A stretch of 64,000 nucleotides of DNA from Porphyromonas gingivicanis JCM 15907 (GTDB taxonomy: Bacteria; Bacteroidota; Bacteroidia; Bacteroidales; Porphyromonadaceae): contig NZ_BAKX01000001.1 in NCBI RefSeq assembly GCF_000614585.1, forward strand, positions 124,001 through 188,000. Direction: 5' to 3'. The notes beneath the pieces were generated by a model. That model did not search any database and had not been told where the DNA came from. It saw only the letters and a list, made by a program, of their open reading frames with translations. Made by a program: the position numbers and the translations under genes. Of the stretch, positions 26,151 to 35,492 are shown in pieces; position 1 is the first letter of the stretch; every line of letters begins with the position of its first letter.

Positions 26151-28169
26151 ATGTCCGTTCCTAAAGTTATCACCATCCCAGACCCCGAAAACTTGGAGAT
26201 GGTTTACTTGCTCCGTTTAATCCGAGAGACAGAGCGGAGTATTTTTTTGACAGGAAAAGCTGGAACTGGAAAAAGTACACTTCTAAAGCATGTAAGCCAG
26301 ACGATTAAGAAGAAGCATGTCGTGTTGGCACCTACGGGAATATCTGCTCTTAACGCAGGAGGACAGACGTTGCATTCCTTTTTTAAATTACCTTTTGGCC
26401 CTCTCCCCCCAGGCGATAAGATTGTCAAGGAGACGCTCAAGAAGATTCGCAAAGAACAACGGACCCTGATACGCAACTTGGAGCTTATTATCATTGATGA
26501 GGTTTCTATGGTACGCTCCGATATTGTCGATGCCATAGACCTGATCCTACGTACTATCAGAGGGCGTATGTTTCTTCCGTTCGGGGGCGTGCAGATGCTT
26601 TTTGTGGGCGATCTTTTCCAATTAGAACCCGTTGTTACTGCCCAAGATGCTGAAATCTTACGTAATTTCTATCATACTTACTTTTTTTACGGTGCAAATG
26701 CCTTTATCGCTAACAAACCTATCATTGTGGAGCTTACCAAGGTGTATCGCCAAAAAGATCGGGCTTTTGTCGATATTTTAGACCAAATTCGTACAGGAAA
26801 GGCTTCTGACCAAGAGGTAAAAGCATTGAATGAACATACCTCTGCTCTGGATAAAAAAGATGCTCTGATACTTCCTGAAGATGATTTTAATATCACTCTT
26901 ACGACCCGAAGAGACCGAGCTAAGAAGATTAACGAAGAGCATTTGGAACGATTGTCAGGAGACGAGTATAGCTTCAGAGGTGTTATTCAAGATGAATTTC
27001 CCGAAGGCTCTCTTCCGACCGAAGAGGTACTTGTTCTGAAAGAAGGGGCGCAAGTGATGTTTGTTGCCAATGATCCGCAACATCAGTGGGTTAATGGTTC
27101 GTTGGGACAATTTTTAGAGTTTGATTCAGAGACAGGTGCCATCGCTGTGCAACTTGAAAATGGAGCTATATGTCTCGTACAACAGTTTACTTGGGAAAAT
27201 AAACGCTATATCCTGAACCCTGAGACTAACTCTATTGAGGAGGAGATTATTGGTAAGTTCACACAGATACCTCTCAAATTAGCTTGGGCTATAACAATAC
27301 ATAAGAGTCAGGGGCTTACGTTTGAACATGTGACAATAGATTTCTGTAATGGCACTTTTGCGGCAGGTCAGGCGTATGTGGCACTGAGTCGCTGTCGCTC
27401 TTTGGAGGGCATGACTCTTACACGACCATTTCGCAAGTACGATATTATCACGCGTCCCGAAATCGTAGATTACTACCAGCAGGCTGCTAATGAAGAAGTT
27501 TTTCAAGAAACGTTGGAAGAGAGTAGAGCAGTATCGTTGTACTTGCAATCTATTAGTGCGCTCAATGAGGGGGCTTTAAGGGAGGCTATTACAATGCTTT
27601 CCGAAGCCCTCCAAACTAAAAATATGCTTGATACACCTCGTTTTAGGCGTCTTTTTATCAGTAAACTCTATCAGATAGAGCGTATTATCGGTATGATAAA
27701 GCAGCAATCTTCTGAAGACAAGAAGTTGGAATCTACTCTCAATACTTTCGCCGAAGAGTACATTGAGATGGGAGACCAGTGTTTGGAAGAAATTGGAGGC
27801 ACACAAGCAGCTTTACGCTCTTATGAAAAAGCTCTTTCTTTACTTCCAAAACATCCAAAAGCCTTGGCTCGTAAAGGGAAAATGCTCCGCTTATTAGGTA
27901 GCTATGAAGAGGCTTTGAGGCTACTATCCGAAGCCTACAAAGATTTTTTTCGTCACTTAGATGTCTCCATGGAGTTAGGGCTTACCTACATTGATATAAA
28001 CAAACAGGAAAAAGCTTACGACATACTAAGTCGTTTGCAGACAGAACACCCTCATAACCTTCCCCTATTGGCGCAGTTGATAGAGCTGGCAGGAGTCTTA
28101 GGATATGAAAAAGAAAAAAAGAGGTACAAGACTTTGCTTACTAAAGAGCAGCGCAAACAACAATCTTAG
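26151..28169 (+). CDS. Pif1/RecD-like helicase with C-terminal TPR region
   Basis: This is a 672-residue superfamily 1B helicase. Walker A is GKAGTGKST at about 36-44, followed by APTGISALNAGGQTLHSFF (motif Ia). Walker B is IIIDEVSMVR near 112-121, then FVGDLFQLEPV (motif III). The C-terminal helicase motifs are AWAITIHKSQGLTF and AYVALSRCRS. After about residue 460 the protein changes to helical repeats of TPR type (ALRSYEKALSLLPKHPKALA, GSYEEALRLLSEAY). This architecture is familiar in Bacteroidota, but its role is not known to me; genome maintenance is the likely area. Confidence 0.88.
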   Translation: MSVPKVITIPDPENLEMVYLLRLIRETERSIFLTGKAGTGKSTLLKHVSQTIKKKHVVLAPTGISALNAGGQTLHSFFKLPFGPLPPGDKIVKETLKKIRKEQRTLIRNLELIIIDEVSMVRSDIVDAIDLILRTIRGRMFLPFGGVQMLFVGDLFQLEPVVTAQDAEILRNFYHTYFFYGANAFIANKPIIVELTKVYRQKDRAFVDILDQIRTGKASDQEVKALNEHTSALDKKDALILPEDDFNITLTTRRDRAKKINEEHLERLSGDEYSFRGVIQDEFPEGSLPTEEVLVLKEGAQVMFVANDPQHQWVNGSLGQFLEFDSETGAIAVQLENGAICLVQQFTWENKRYILNPETNSIEEEIIGKFTQIPLKLAWAITIHKSQGLTFEHVTIDFCNGTFAAGQAYVALSRCRSLEGMTLTRPFRKYDIITRPEIVDYYQQAANEEVFQETLEESRAVSLYLQSISALNEGALREAITMLSEALQTKNMLDTPRFRRLFISKLYQIERIIGMIKQQSSEDKKLESTLNTFAEEYIEMGDQCLEEIGGTQAALRSYEKALSLLPKHPKALARKGKMLRLLGSYEEALRLLSEAYKDFFRHLDVSMELGLTYIDINKQEKAYDILSRLQTEHPHNLPLLAQLIELAGVLGYEKEKKRYKTLLTKEQRKQQS

Positions 28170-28362
28170 TAGATTTTTTGCCGATTCCTTGAAGGGTTTA
28201 TACTCCACTTTTGTATTATTTCCTGTTTTTACACCATATTACAAATACTCGTGCGGAAGGGTTTCTTTATTGGAGGTTACGATACAATTTAATTTATTGA
28301 GTTGTAGAGGATAAAAAAACTTAATAAACAGTTTGTTTAATCACTATGTAGGGGGAAAAGCC

Positions 28363-28370
28363 TATTTTTG
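28363..28370 (+). promoter_or_regulatory. -7 box upstream of the DivIC-like gene
   Basis: TATTTTTG matches TAnnTTTG. A TTTG at 28332-28335 lies too far upstream (27 bases) to be a good -33 box. Confidence 0.35.
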
Positions 28371-28433
28371 TCCCTCAGAAAAAATCTGCAGTGAGGAGAC
28401 CGAGAAATGTAATGGCTAAGAGAGAACGGAACT

Positions 28434-28787
28434 TTGGAAGATAAGAAGAAAAGCATCAAGAAACTCTACGGAGATTTTAAGACATATAGTCGCCGTCATC
28501 CCTCTAAAGTAATTATAGGGATTGGTTTTTTATTGGTTTTCTATTCTTTTCTTTTGGGAGATAATAATATGTTTGTGCGCCAAAAGTATGCACGACGTGT
28601 TAGAAATCTTGAAAGACAACTTTCGCAGGCAGAGTTGAAGTTCCGTAAAGATAGCACTCAGTTGAATTGGAACTTGGTGGACAAAACTGAGCTGGAGCAT
28701 GTGGCTCGAACCAAATTCAACTTCAAAAAGCCTGAAGAGGTTGTCTTTTTCCTTGTAGACAGTACTTCCGTAACAGCTACAGAATGA
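28434..28787 (+). CDS. Septum formation initiator family protein (FtsB/DivIC-like)
   Basis: This is a small bitopic divisome protein. It has 117 residues: a basic cytoplasmic N-terminus, one transmembrane helix at about 25-41 (VIIGIGFLLVFYSFLLG), then a periplasmic coiled coil (RRVRNLERQLSQAELKFRKD) and a short conserved C-terminal segment (LEHVARTKFNFKKPEEVVFF), as in FtsB/DivIC. The start is odd. The only in-frame candidate after an upstream stop is TTG at 28434, while an ATG at 28412 (MAKRERNFGR) runs into a stop in a different frame after 10 codons. That suggests a further indel at the N-terminus. Confidence 0.85.
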   Translation: MEDKKKSIKKLYGDFKTYSRRHPSKVIIGIGFLLVFYSFLLGDNNMFVRQKYARRVRNLERQLSQAELKFRKDSTQLNWNLVDKTELEHVARTKFNFKKPEEVVFFLVDSTSVTATE

Positions 28788-28801
28788 AATGATATTTGAC
28801 T

Positions 28802-29146
28802 ATGTCTCCTAAGATGCACAACCTGCTTTATATGGCAAGTACGCTTTTGCTCCTTTTGGCTCTCCTTCTCATTATAATTTTTGAGATTACTTGGGGGCGC
28901 TATGTGTTGCTCGTGGGAGCTTTGGGATATTTGCTGGCGATGCTTTCATATGCTCCTTCACAGGGTTCTTTGCGTTTTAGAAGATTGGTTCGTATGGGAC
29001 ATTTCTCTGCAATGCTATGGATGGCAAGTGGAATTGCTCTTTTGTTAAACAGTTCCCTCTGGGCTATTTTTGCAGGTGTTGCGTGCCTGTTTATGATATA
29101 TAGTAACATAATGATCACCTTCTCTAAGGAGAAAAGAAAAGAGTAG
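28802..29146 (+). CDS. Small multi-pass membrane protein of unknown function
   Basis: This protein of about 114 residues has four hydrophobic segments (roughly residues 6-28, 32-48, 67-83 and 88-105) and a basic C-terminal KEKRKE. I do not recognise a family. It sits in a tight plus-strand run: 14 bp after the DivIC-like gene, and its stop is directly followed by the ATG of the pseudouridine synthase at 29147. Such a position suggests co-expression with the divisome and RNA-modification genes, nothing more. Confidence 0.7.
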   Translation: MSPKMHNLLYMASTLLLLLALLLIIIFEITWGRYVLLVGALGYLLAMLSYAPSQGSLRFRRLVRMGHFSAMLWMASGIALLLNSSLWAIFAGVACLFMIYSNIMITFSKEKRKE

Positions 29147-30169
29147 ATGAAGAATAAATCTTTGGTGCGAAAAAGACGTCTGTTAATTGCTAAGTGGCAG
29201 TGCAATCAGCCGATAACTATTCTGGAAGCTATGGCTAAGTTGCTCCCAGAGAGTAGTCGTACGTCTCAAAAGCAATACCTCCGAGATCGTTGTGTTCGAT
29301 TGAATGGAGAGGTTTGTACTTCTCCTCTTCAGAACGTGAGTGTTGGAGATTTTCTTGAGGTCTTTAATGTGGGTTTTTTACCTCCTATTTCTACGCCCGA
29401 AGTAAAGCTCCTTTGGGAAGATGATTACTTTGTATTAGTACAAAAAGAGGCTGGTTTACACACTATTTCTACCCGAGAAGGAGAGAAAAAGACCGTTTTT
29501 CGTATCGTTGCAGATTACTACAAATCGACCAATAGTTTGGAGAAAATCTTTCTTTTGAACCGTTTGGATAGAGAAACCCCGGGGTTAGTACTTTTTGCAC
29601 GTAATAGAGAAGTACAACAAGAGGTTATAGAAAATTGGAGTAAATATATTTTGTCTCAAACTTTTACTGCTTTGGTGGAGGGTATTATCGCCGAAGAAGA
29701 AGGAGAAATGCTCCATATTTCGGACTCTTCAGTTAAGTCTCCTCGAGCCAATACATCAGGGAAGGAGAGAAATAAAGCTCAGTCAGAAGCTCCACGTCGT
29801 TCGCGTGTTTCTTACGAAGTGATGGAGAGAGGACAGTGGCGCACGTTGCTCAAGCTTACTTTGCACGGACGATATAATGGAATTAGAAGTCAGTTGAGCG
29901 AGAGAGGTAATCCAGTGATGGGCGAGAAGAACAAAGGATGTCTATTAAGAGGGGCTAAAGCACTCGCTATCACCCAAAACGAAATGCTGTTTTTGCATCC
30001 GATAACAGGAAAGAGGCATCATTTTGCTATGGAGATACCCGAAGCTATTTACAAACTTTTGAAAGGACGTCTTACCAGTAGTGAACGTGTAGCCATACGG
30101 GAAAAAGAAGAACCGATGCCAGAAAAAGCATTTAATTTAAGCTCTATAAAACCAATAAAAAGACCGTAA
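29147..30169 (+). CDS. RluA-type RNA pseudouridine synthase
   Basis: This 340-residue enzyme isomerises a uridine in rRNA or tRNA. The N-terminal S4-like part (KQYLRDRCVRLNGEVC) is followed by the catalytic domain, with NRLDRETPGLVLFA carrying the catalytic aspartate. The usual first His of HRLD is Asn here, and the usual Ser after the Thr is Pro. LHGRYNGIRSQLSERGNPVMG is the RluA-class C-terminal motif, in which the usual GRxHQIR reads GRYNGIR. A stretch at about 190-225 is low in homology and lysine/serine-rich. The altered motif residues make the site specificity uncertain. Confidence 0.85.
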   Translation: MKNKSLVRKRRLLIAKWQCNQPITILEAMAKLLPESSRTSQKQYLRDRCVRLNGEVCTSPLQNVSVGDFLEVFNVGFLPPISTPEVKLLWEDDYFVLVQKEAGLHTISTREGEKKTVFRIVADYYKSTNSLEKIFLLNRLDRETPGLVLFARNREVQQEVIENWSKYILSQTFTALVEGIIAEEEGEMLHISDSSVKSPRANTSGKERNKAQSEAPRRSRVSYEVMERGQWRTLLKLTLHGRYNGIRSQLSERGNPVMGEKNKGCLLRGAKALAITQNEMLFLHPITGKRHHFAMEIPEAIYKLLKGRLTSSERVAIREKEEPMPEKAFNLSSIKPIKRP

Positions 30170-32310
30170 TGAACAAGAGAATTATCTACCGATTAGGTTT
30201 CTTTTCTCTTCTTTTCACCCTGCTTTTGAGCCAAGGGGTCGAAATGAAGGCGCAGATGCACCTTGATGTACTTTCGTGGAAAGCAACTCTCGAAGACAAG
30301 GGAACAGCTGAAAAGAAAATCATTGTAACTGCCAAAATTAAGGATGGTTGGCACCTTTACGATCAAAACATGCCAGAAGATGGTCCTAACTCTACAGAGT
30401 TTACTTTCTATAAGTTAGAGGGTGCTCGCAGAGTGGGCGGTTTCGTTGCTAATCGTAAAGCCATCGAAGAGTATGACAAGCAATTCGAAATGACGCTTCG
30501 CTTCTTTGACAAGCAGGTCTCTTTTGTACAGAATATCGTTGTTACCGATCCTGAGAAGTTCTATATCGAGTTAGGGGTTACAGCACAGGCATGCGATGAT
30601 CAGGCTTGCTTGCCTCCTGCCACCGAAGAGTTTACATTCAAACGTAGCGACCTTAAGTCTACCGCTGCCGATACCTCAGTACAAGAAGAGTCAACACAAA
30701 CAGAAGCCGATTCAGCCATGTCTGCTATAACAGAAGGTGTTGGAGATGCTGCCGAAGGAGTTGCTACTCAAACTGCTCTGAATGAAGTTTCTTCAGATAA
30801 ACTTTGGACTCCAGTAGTTGATACATTGAAAGCCTATGGGGATGAAACTTTGAACCAAACAGACTCTTCCTTGCTTGAATTACTCCTTTTCGGATTTCTT
30901 GGAGGTCTTGTAGCTCTTATCACGCCTTGTGTATGGCCTATGATTCCGATGACAGTAAGCTTCTTCTTGAAGAGAACTAAAGATCGCAAGAAAGCTATTA
31001 AGGATGCTGTCATTTATGGATTGGGGATTGTGGTTATTTATCTTGTATTGGGATTGTCGGTAACGTTGATTTTCGGTGCAAGTATGCTTAATAACTTAGC
31101 AACCAATGCCGTATTTAACTTAATCTTTTTTGCTGTTTTGGTTCTTTTTGCTATCTCGTTCTTTGGAGCATTTGAATTGGTACTCCCAGCTAAATGGACC
31201 AATAAGTTGGATAGCAAGTCCGACTCTACTACAGGTGTTTTGAGTCTCTTCTTTATGGCCTTTACACTTGTACTAGTCTCCTTTTCTTGTACAGGTCCTA
31301 TTATCGGTACTTTGCTCGTGCAGGCTGCTTCTATGGGTGATATACTTGGTCCCGCAGTAGGTATGTTTGGCTTTGCTGTGGCTTTGGCCCTTCCTTTCTC
31401 TCTCTTTGCCATTTTCCCAAATATGTTGCAAAATATGCCAAAGAGTGGTGGCTGGTTGAACTCTGTAAAGGTTGTTATGGCTTTCTTGGAGTTGGCTCTT
31501 GCGCTCAAATTCCTTTCTATTGCCGACTTGGCATATGGGTGGGGTATCTTGGATAGAGAGACTTTCTTGGCACTCTGGATTGTGATCTTCACTTGCTTGG
31601 GATTATATCTTTTGGGCAAAATCACTTTCCCTCACGACACTCCATTAGAAAAGGTTGGGGTAGGACGTTTCTTTTTAGCTCTCATTTCTCTTTCATTTGC
31701 TGTTTATATGGTACCAGGGCTTTGGGGTGCTCCTCTCAAGGCGGTGAGTGCTTTTTCTCCTCCTTTGTCTACACAAGATTTCAATCTTTACGATGGACAG
31801 GTACATGCCAAGTTTGACAATTATGAAGAGGGTATGCGCTATGCAAAGGCTAATAACAAGCCTGTATTGGTGGATTTTTCAGGATTTGGTTGTGTTAATT
31901 GCCGTGAGATGGAGAACTCTGTGTGGATTAACCCACAAATCAAAACACTTTTGGAAGAAGACTATGTACTTATTACCTTGATGGTAGACGACAAAACACC
32001 TCTACCTGAAGTTATTGAAGTAGAAGAACTACTTGGTAACACTGTTAAGCGTACTAAGCTACGCACCATAGGTGATAAGTGGAGTTATTTGCAAAGAAGT
32101 AAGTTTGGTGCTAATGCCCAGCCCTTCTATATCCCTCTTGACCATGATGGAGTACCTGTGGGACCTTCTTATCAACATGATCTTGATGTGGATAAGTACC
32201 GCACTTATCTAAGTGATGGTATTAAGGAATTTAAGGCTCGTCAGGCAGGAAAACCTGCTCCTGTGGTACATACTCCTACTCAAAAAGAGGAAGTAGAAGT
32301 AACAGAATAA
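30169..32310 (+). CDS. dsbD: Thiol:disulfide interchange protein DsbD
   Basis: DsbD carries electrons from cytoplasmic thioredoxin across the inner membrane to periplasmic thiols. It has 713 residues. A signal peptide is followed by the alpha domain (KDGWHLYDQNMPEDGP, and the cysteine pair in QACDDQACLPP). Eight hydrophobic segments lie at about 235-540; TPCVWPM and SFSCTGPIIGT hold the membrane cysteine pair. The C-terminal thioredoxin-like domain has the active site FGCVNCREME. Its ATG overlaps the preceding stop (TAATG), so it is coupled to the pseudouridine synthase. A terminator follows. Confidence 0.94.
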   Translation: MNKRIIYRLGFFSLLFTLLLSQGVEMKAQMHLDVLSWKATLEDKGTAEKKIIVTAKIKDGWHLYDQNMPEDGPNSTEFTFYKLEGARRVGGFVANRKAIEEYDKQFEMTLRFFDKQVSFVQNIVVTDPEKFYIELGVTAQACDDQACLPPATEEFTFKRSDLKSTAADTSVQEESTQTEADSAMSAITEGVGDAAEGVATQTALNEVSSDKLWTPVVDTLKAYGDETLNQTDSSLLELLLFGFLGGLVALITPCVWPMIPMTVSFFLKRTKDRKKAIKDAVIYGLGIVVIYLVLGLSVTLIFGASMLNNLATNAVFNLIFFAVLVLFAISFFGAFELVLPAKWTNKLDSKSDSTTGVLSLFFMAFTLVLVSFSCTGPIIGTLLVQAASMGDILGPAVGMFGFAVALALPFSLFAIFPNMLQNMPKSGGWLNSVKVVMAFLELALALKFLSIADLAYGWGILDRETFLALWIVIFTCLGLYLLGKITFPHDTPLEKVGVGRFFLALISLSFAVYMVPGLWGAPLKAVSAFSPPLSTQDFNLYDGQVHAKFDNYEEGMRYAKANNKPVLVDFSGFGCVNCREMENSVWINPQIKTLLEEDYVLITLMVDDKTPLPEVIEVEELLGNTVKRTKLRTIGDKWSYLQRSKFGANAQPFYIPLDHDGVPVGPSYQHDLDVDKYRTYLSDGIKEFKARQAGKPAPVVHTPTQKEEVEVTE

Positions 32311-32325
32311 TATAGACAACTAATG

Positions 32326-32368
32326 AGAGGCTGTTTTTTGTTGCTAACAACGAAAACAGCCTCTTTTT
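32326..32368 (+). terminator. Terminator after dsbD
   Basis: AGAGGCTGTTTT pairs with AAAACAGCCTCT around a 15-base loop, followed by seven T. It lies 16 bases after the dsbD stop. Confidence 0.88.
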
Positions 32369-32419
32369 TTATTCTATCGAATGGAGGAACTGATCCCTCT
32401 ATTGTATTATCTAAAAGAA

Positions 32420-33199
32420 ATGAATGCAAAAACAGATAAAGTAGAGGCTTTTGCGCGCCTATTAGATGTTTTGGATACACTTCGTGTACAATGTCCGTGG
32501 GATAGAGAACAGACCAATGAAACATTGCGAGCCAACACGATAGAAGAGGTTTACGAGCTTTCAGAGGCTTTAATACAGAAGGATGTTTTCAACACCAAAA
32601 AAGAATTGGGTGATGTGTTATTACATATCCTGTTTTATGCTCGTATTGCTCAAGAGGGAGGGGCGTACGACATAGCTGATGTTTGTAATACGCTTTGCAA
32701 TAAATTGATATTCCGTCATCCTCATGTATATGGAGAGAGTAATGTAAAGTCCGCTGATGCTGTAACACAACAGTGGGAGCAAATCAAACAAAAAGAGAAG
32801 GATGGCAATAAAACTGTTCTTTCGGGAGTTCCTAAAGCCTTACCTTCCATTGTAAAAGCCTATCGTATACAAGACAAAGCCCGGGCGGTAGGTTTCGATT
32901 GGGAAGAACCTTCGCAGGTATGGGATAAAGTTTGTGAAGAAATTCAAGAGGTACAAGAAGCAATACGTTCCGACAATCCCGTGGCTGTTGAAGAGGAGTT
33001 TGGCGATTTGCTCTTTGCTGTAATCAATGCTGCTCGTTTGTACAATGTCAATCCCGATAATGCTTTGGAGCAAACTAATCGGAAGTTTATCAATCGATTT
33101 GGGTACATCGAAAAGGTAGCCCGAGAGCGAGGCAAAGATATTAAGCAACTTACTCTTGAAGAGATGGAGATCCTTTGGTGTGAGGCCAAAAAGGAATAG
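32420..33199 (+). CDS. mazG: Nucleoside triphosphate pyrophosphohydrolase MazG
   Basis: MazG hydrolyses NTPs to NMP and PPi, helping to clear damaged nucleotides and to adjust the stress response. From the ATG at 32420 it has 259 residues, with two MazG domains. Domain 1 begins at LRVQCPWDREQTNETLR and has EEVYELSEAL with KKELGDVLLHILFYARIA, giving the EExxE...ExxD magnesium-binding pattern. Domain 2 repeats it (EEIQEVQEAI, EEEFGDLLFAVINAARL). A start 13 codons upstream is possible but adds non-family residues and lies right after the dsbD terminator. Confidence 0.93.
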   Translation: MNAKTDKVEAFARLLDVLDTLRVQCPWDREQTNETLRANTIEEVYELSEALIQKDVFNTKKELGDVLLHILFYARIAQEGGAYDIADVCNTLCNKLIFRHPHVYGESNVKSADAVTQQWEQIKQKEKDGNKTVLSGVPKALPSIVKAYRIQDKARAVGFDWEEPSQVWDKVCEEIQEVQEAIRSDNPVAVEEEFGDLLFAVINAARLYNVNPDNALEQTNRKFINRFGYIEKVARERGKDIKQLTLEEMEILWCEAKKE

Positions 33200-33236
33200 T
33201 TCTAATCGTACCCTAACACATAGGAAGGTGCTATCT

Positions 33237-34136
33237 ATGTATTGCCCGATATGTCAAAAAGAAGGTTCTCAACCGATAGGTGTTGCCAAAGATTATTTGG
33301 TAACCCACGAGAGATTTACCTTGGACCAATGCCCACACTGTGGCTTCATACGTACAGCTGATGCTCCGAAAGGAGAGTGTTTAGGCTTGTACTATAAAAG
33401 TGTGGACTATATCTCTCACAGCGACACGCAGAGAACTTTTTTTGATCGCCTCTATCACTGGATGCGCAGATGGATGCTTTCGATCAAAAGAAGACTCATT
33501 GGAAAGTATCTTCCTTCACAGACCTCTAAGGCCCATCCCCTCTCTTTGTTAGATATTGGCTGTGGTACAGGATATTTTGCTCGCTATATGCAGGAGCATG
33601 GTTACCATATTACAGCTATCGAGCAAGATAGTGATGCCCGTGCCTTTGTTCAGAAGCATCACGGCTTCACCCCACATAGCTCTCTTTTGGGAGCTCCCTT
33701 GCAGGAGCATCAGTTTGATGTGATTACTTTATGGCATGTATTGGAGCATATAGATACATTGGAGGAGCATTTTGATATTATCCGTCATAGTATCGCCAAA
33801 GAGGGACTTTTGGTAGTGGCTCTTCCTAACCCTTGTAGCTGGGATGCCGGTTACTATAAAACGGCGTGGGCTGCGTGGGATGTACCTCGCCACCTGTGGC
33901 ATTTCTCGCCCGAAAATATAGCGCAATTGGCATCTCGATACGGCTTTCGTTTGAAAAAGGTCAAGCCGATGTTTTTAGATGTCTTCTATATAGCGTTGCT
34001 CACCGAACGTCAAAAAGGAAGGATGCCTATTGCTTCTGCTCTTAAGGCTTTTGCTGTGGGGGTGGTGGGCACGCTTCAAACTCTTTTTGCCCCTCGTAAA
34101 GCAAGTTCTCTTATTTATTTCTTCACACGAAAATGA
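33237..34136 (+). CDS. Class I SAM-dependent methyltransferase with N-terminal zinc ribbon
   Basis: This 299-residue protein begins MYCPICQKEG, and CPHCGFIRT follows at about 35; the two cysteine pairs form a probable zinc ribbon as in small-molecule/glycan-related methyltransferases of the UbiG-like group. The SAM loop LLDIGCGTGYFARY lies near residue 103, and VITLWHVLEHID follows near 160. Its stop overlaps the ATG of the downstream beta-barrel gene (ATGA). The substrate is not evident. An upstream start at 33156 inside mazG is rejected, since it adds residues without family likeness. Confidence 0.85.
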   Translation: MYCPICQKEGSQPIGVAKDYLVTHERFTLDQCPHCGFIRTADAPKGECLGLYYKSVDYISHSDTQRTFFDRLYHWMRRWMLSIKRRLIGKYLPSQTSKAHPLSLLDIGCGTGYFARYMQEHGYHITAIEQDSDARAFVQKHHGFTPHSSLLGAPLQEHQFDVITLWHVLEHIDTLEEHFDIIRHSIAKEGLLVVALPNPCSWDAGYYKTAWAAWDVPRHLWHFSPENIAQLASRYGFRLKKVKPMFLDVFYIALLTERQKGRMPIASALKAFAVGVVGTLQTLFAPRKASSLIYFFTRK

Positions 34137-35287
34137 AACAGGCTATAAGTTGGTTTCTCCTGCTCGTTTTGTCCCTTCCGCTTGGTGCGCAAACCGAAAA
34201 AAAAGGATGGAGTATAGCAATGGAGGCGGAGACCTTTTTTAGAAACAATGAATACTCTGCCCCCTATGGTACAGGGTACACGCTCCCTGGGTATAAACTT
34301 GCTGCCAAAGGGGCCTATGAGAAGAGATTTTCTTTTGGTATGGCTCGCTTGGAAGGAGGAGTGTATGCTATGGGGTACTTTGGTGCAAAGACTTATCCTA
34401 AGGGAACTTGGTTCGCAGAACTGCCTCACTGGACAGACCAATCGGAGGTGCAGAGAGGCACCCGATTACTGCCCCTTGTGGGCATTACTTATGTTCCGAA
34501 TGAGCATTTAACGCTCCGTATGGGCTTGCTTGATAGAACATTGCATCACGGACTTATAGCCCCTCTGTACAATCCCGAACTTCGTTACACAGCAGACCCA
34601 GAACAGGGGGTGCAATTCGTTTGGAACTATCCCGCTTTTCGAGGCGATGTGTGGATTGATTGGCAGAGCTTTATTTTCCGTGCCGATAGACACCAAGAGG
34701 CTTTTACCGCAGGGCTTACTACCTCCTTTCCCCTCTGTACAACTGATGCGTATCGGATGGAAGGAAGTGTGCAGGCTATAGCTACCCATCGAGGGGGGGA
34801 GATTAATTGGCTTCGGTCAGATACAGTACATACCTATGCTGCTACTTCTTTGGGGGTAAAACAGACACTCTCACCCTTTGCCTCTTCGCCCGATAAAACC
34901 CTTTCTTTAGAAACCTATTTTTTACTCTCTTCGATGCGAACGGCAGAGCCTAACAATCCTATCGGCAAGGGGGTATATGCAGGTTTAGAGTTTGCGTCTC
35001 GTCGTTTGTCGGTAGCCACTTCTTATTGGCGTGGATGGCACTTTGTGACTCCTATGGGAGGTCCTTTTGTCAATAGTCGAGCTTTGTGGGAGGGGCCCTA
35101 TGTGGCAGATGCTTCGCAGACATCGTACCTCTCCCTCAAGGGACACTATGCCTTTATCAAAGGGCGTTCTCTCTCTTTAGGACTTCAGGCACAGGCTTGG
35201 TATCATCTATTGCCTACCACATCAAAGAGCCGTTTGAGCCATGCCTTGGAGCTTTACCTCTCCTTTATGCCACAGTGGAAGTGGTAG
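34133..35287 (+). CDS. Predicted outer-membrane beta-barrel protein of unknown function
   Basis: This 384-residue protein has a signal peptide (MKQAISWFLLLVLSLPLGAQ). The mature part is rich in alternating polar/aromatic strands (KGAYEKRFSFGMARLEGGVY, TYFLLSS, SLSLGLQAQAWYHLL) and ends in the aromatic residue W after PQWK, as outer-membrane barrels do. I cannot place it in a named family. Its start overlaps the methyltransferase stop by four bases, so the two are translationally coupled, and a terminator follows. Confidence 0.72.
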   Translation: MKQAISWFLLLVLSLPLGAQTEKKGWSIAMEAETFFRNNEYSAPYGTGYTLPGYKLAAKGAYEKRFSFGMARLEGGVYAMGYFGAKTYPKGTWFAELPHWTDQSEVQRGTRLLPLVGITYVPNEHLTLRMGLLDRTLHHGLIAPLYNPELRYTADPEQGVQFVWNYPAFRGDVWIDWQSFIFRADRHQEAFTAGLTTSFPLCTTDAYRMEGSVQAIATHRGGEINWLRSDTVHTYAATSLGVKQTLSPFASSPDKTLSLETYFLLSSMRTAEPNNPIGKGVYAGLEFASRRLSVATSYWRGWHFVTPMGGPFVNSRALWEGPYVADASQTSYLSLKGHYAFIKGRSLSLGLQAQAWYHLLPTTSKSRLSHALELYLSFMPQWKW

Positions 35288-35339
35288 TATCGTTCCCCCG
35301 ATAACTATACCTTTTGGAGCTGTTGAGCCCCTCTTTTAG

Positions 35340-35364
35340 AGAGCCCTTGTAGGGCTCTTTTTTT
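35340..35364 (+). terminator. Terminator after the beta-barrel gene
   Basis: AGAGCCCT pairs with AGGGCTCT around a 3-base loop and is followed by a T run. Confidence 0.88.
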
Positions 35365-35419
35365 ATAAAAAATTGGAGATAAGCGAGAAATACATAGACC
35401 TCTAAAAGGAAGCACAAAA

Positions 35420-35492
35420 GCTCCCTCTTAAAAGGGGCTATGGTTTCAACAGTTTGCACGGAAGGTTTTGAGCCAAACCATCGTACCTTTTT
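35420..35492 (-). repeat. Dispersed intergenic hairpin element, copy in minus orientation
   Basis: Read on the minus strand this copy contains AAAACCTTCCGTGCAAAC, nearly identical to the loop of the element at 45561-45632. The arms flanking the loop are ATGGTTT and AAACCAT (plus-strand positions 35440-35446 and 35475-35481), self-complementary but different from the arms of the other copy. It lies between the terminators of two convergent genes. Confidence 0.7.
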
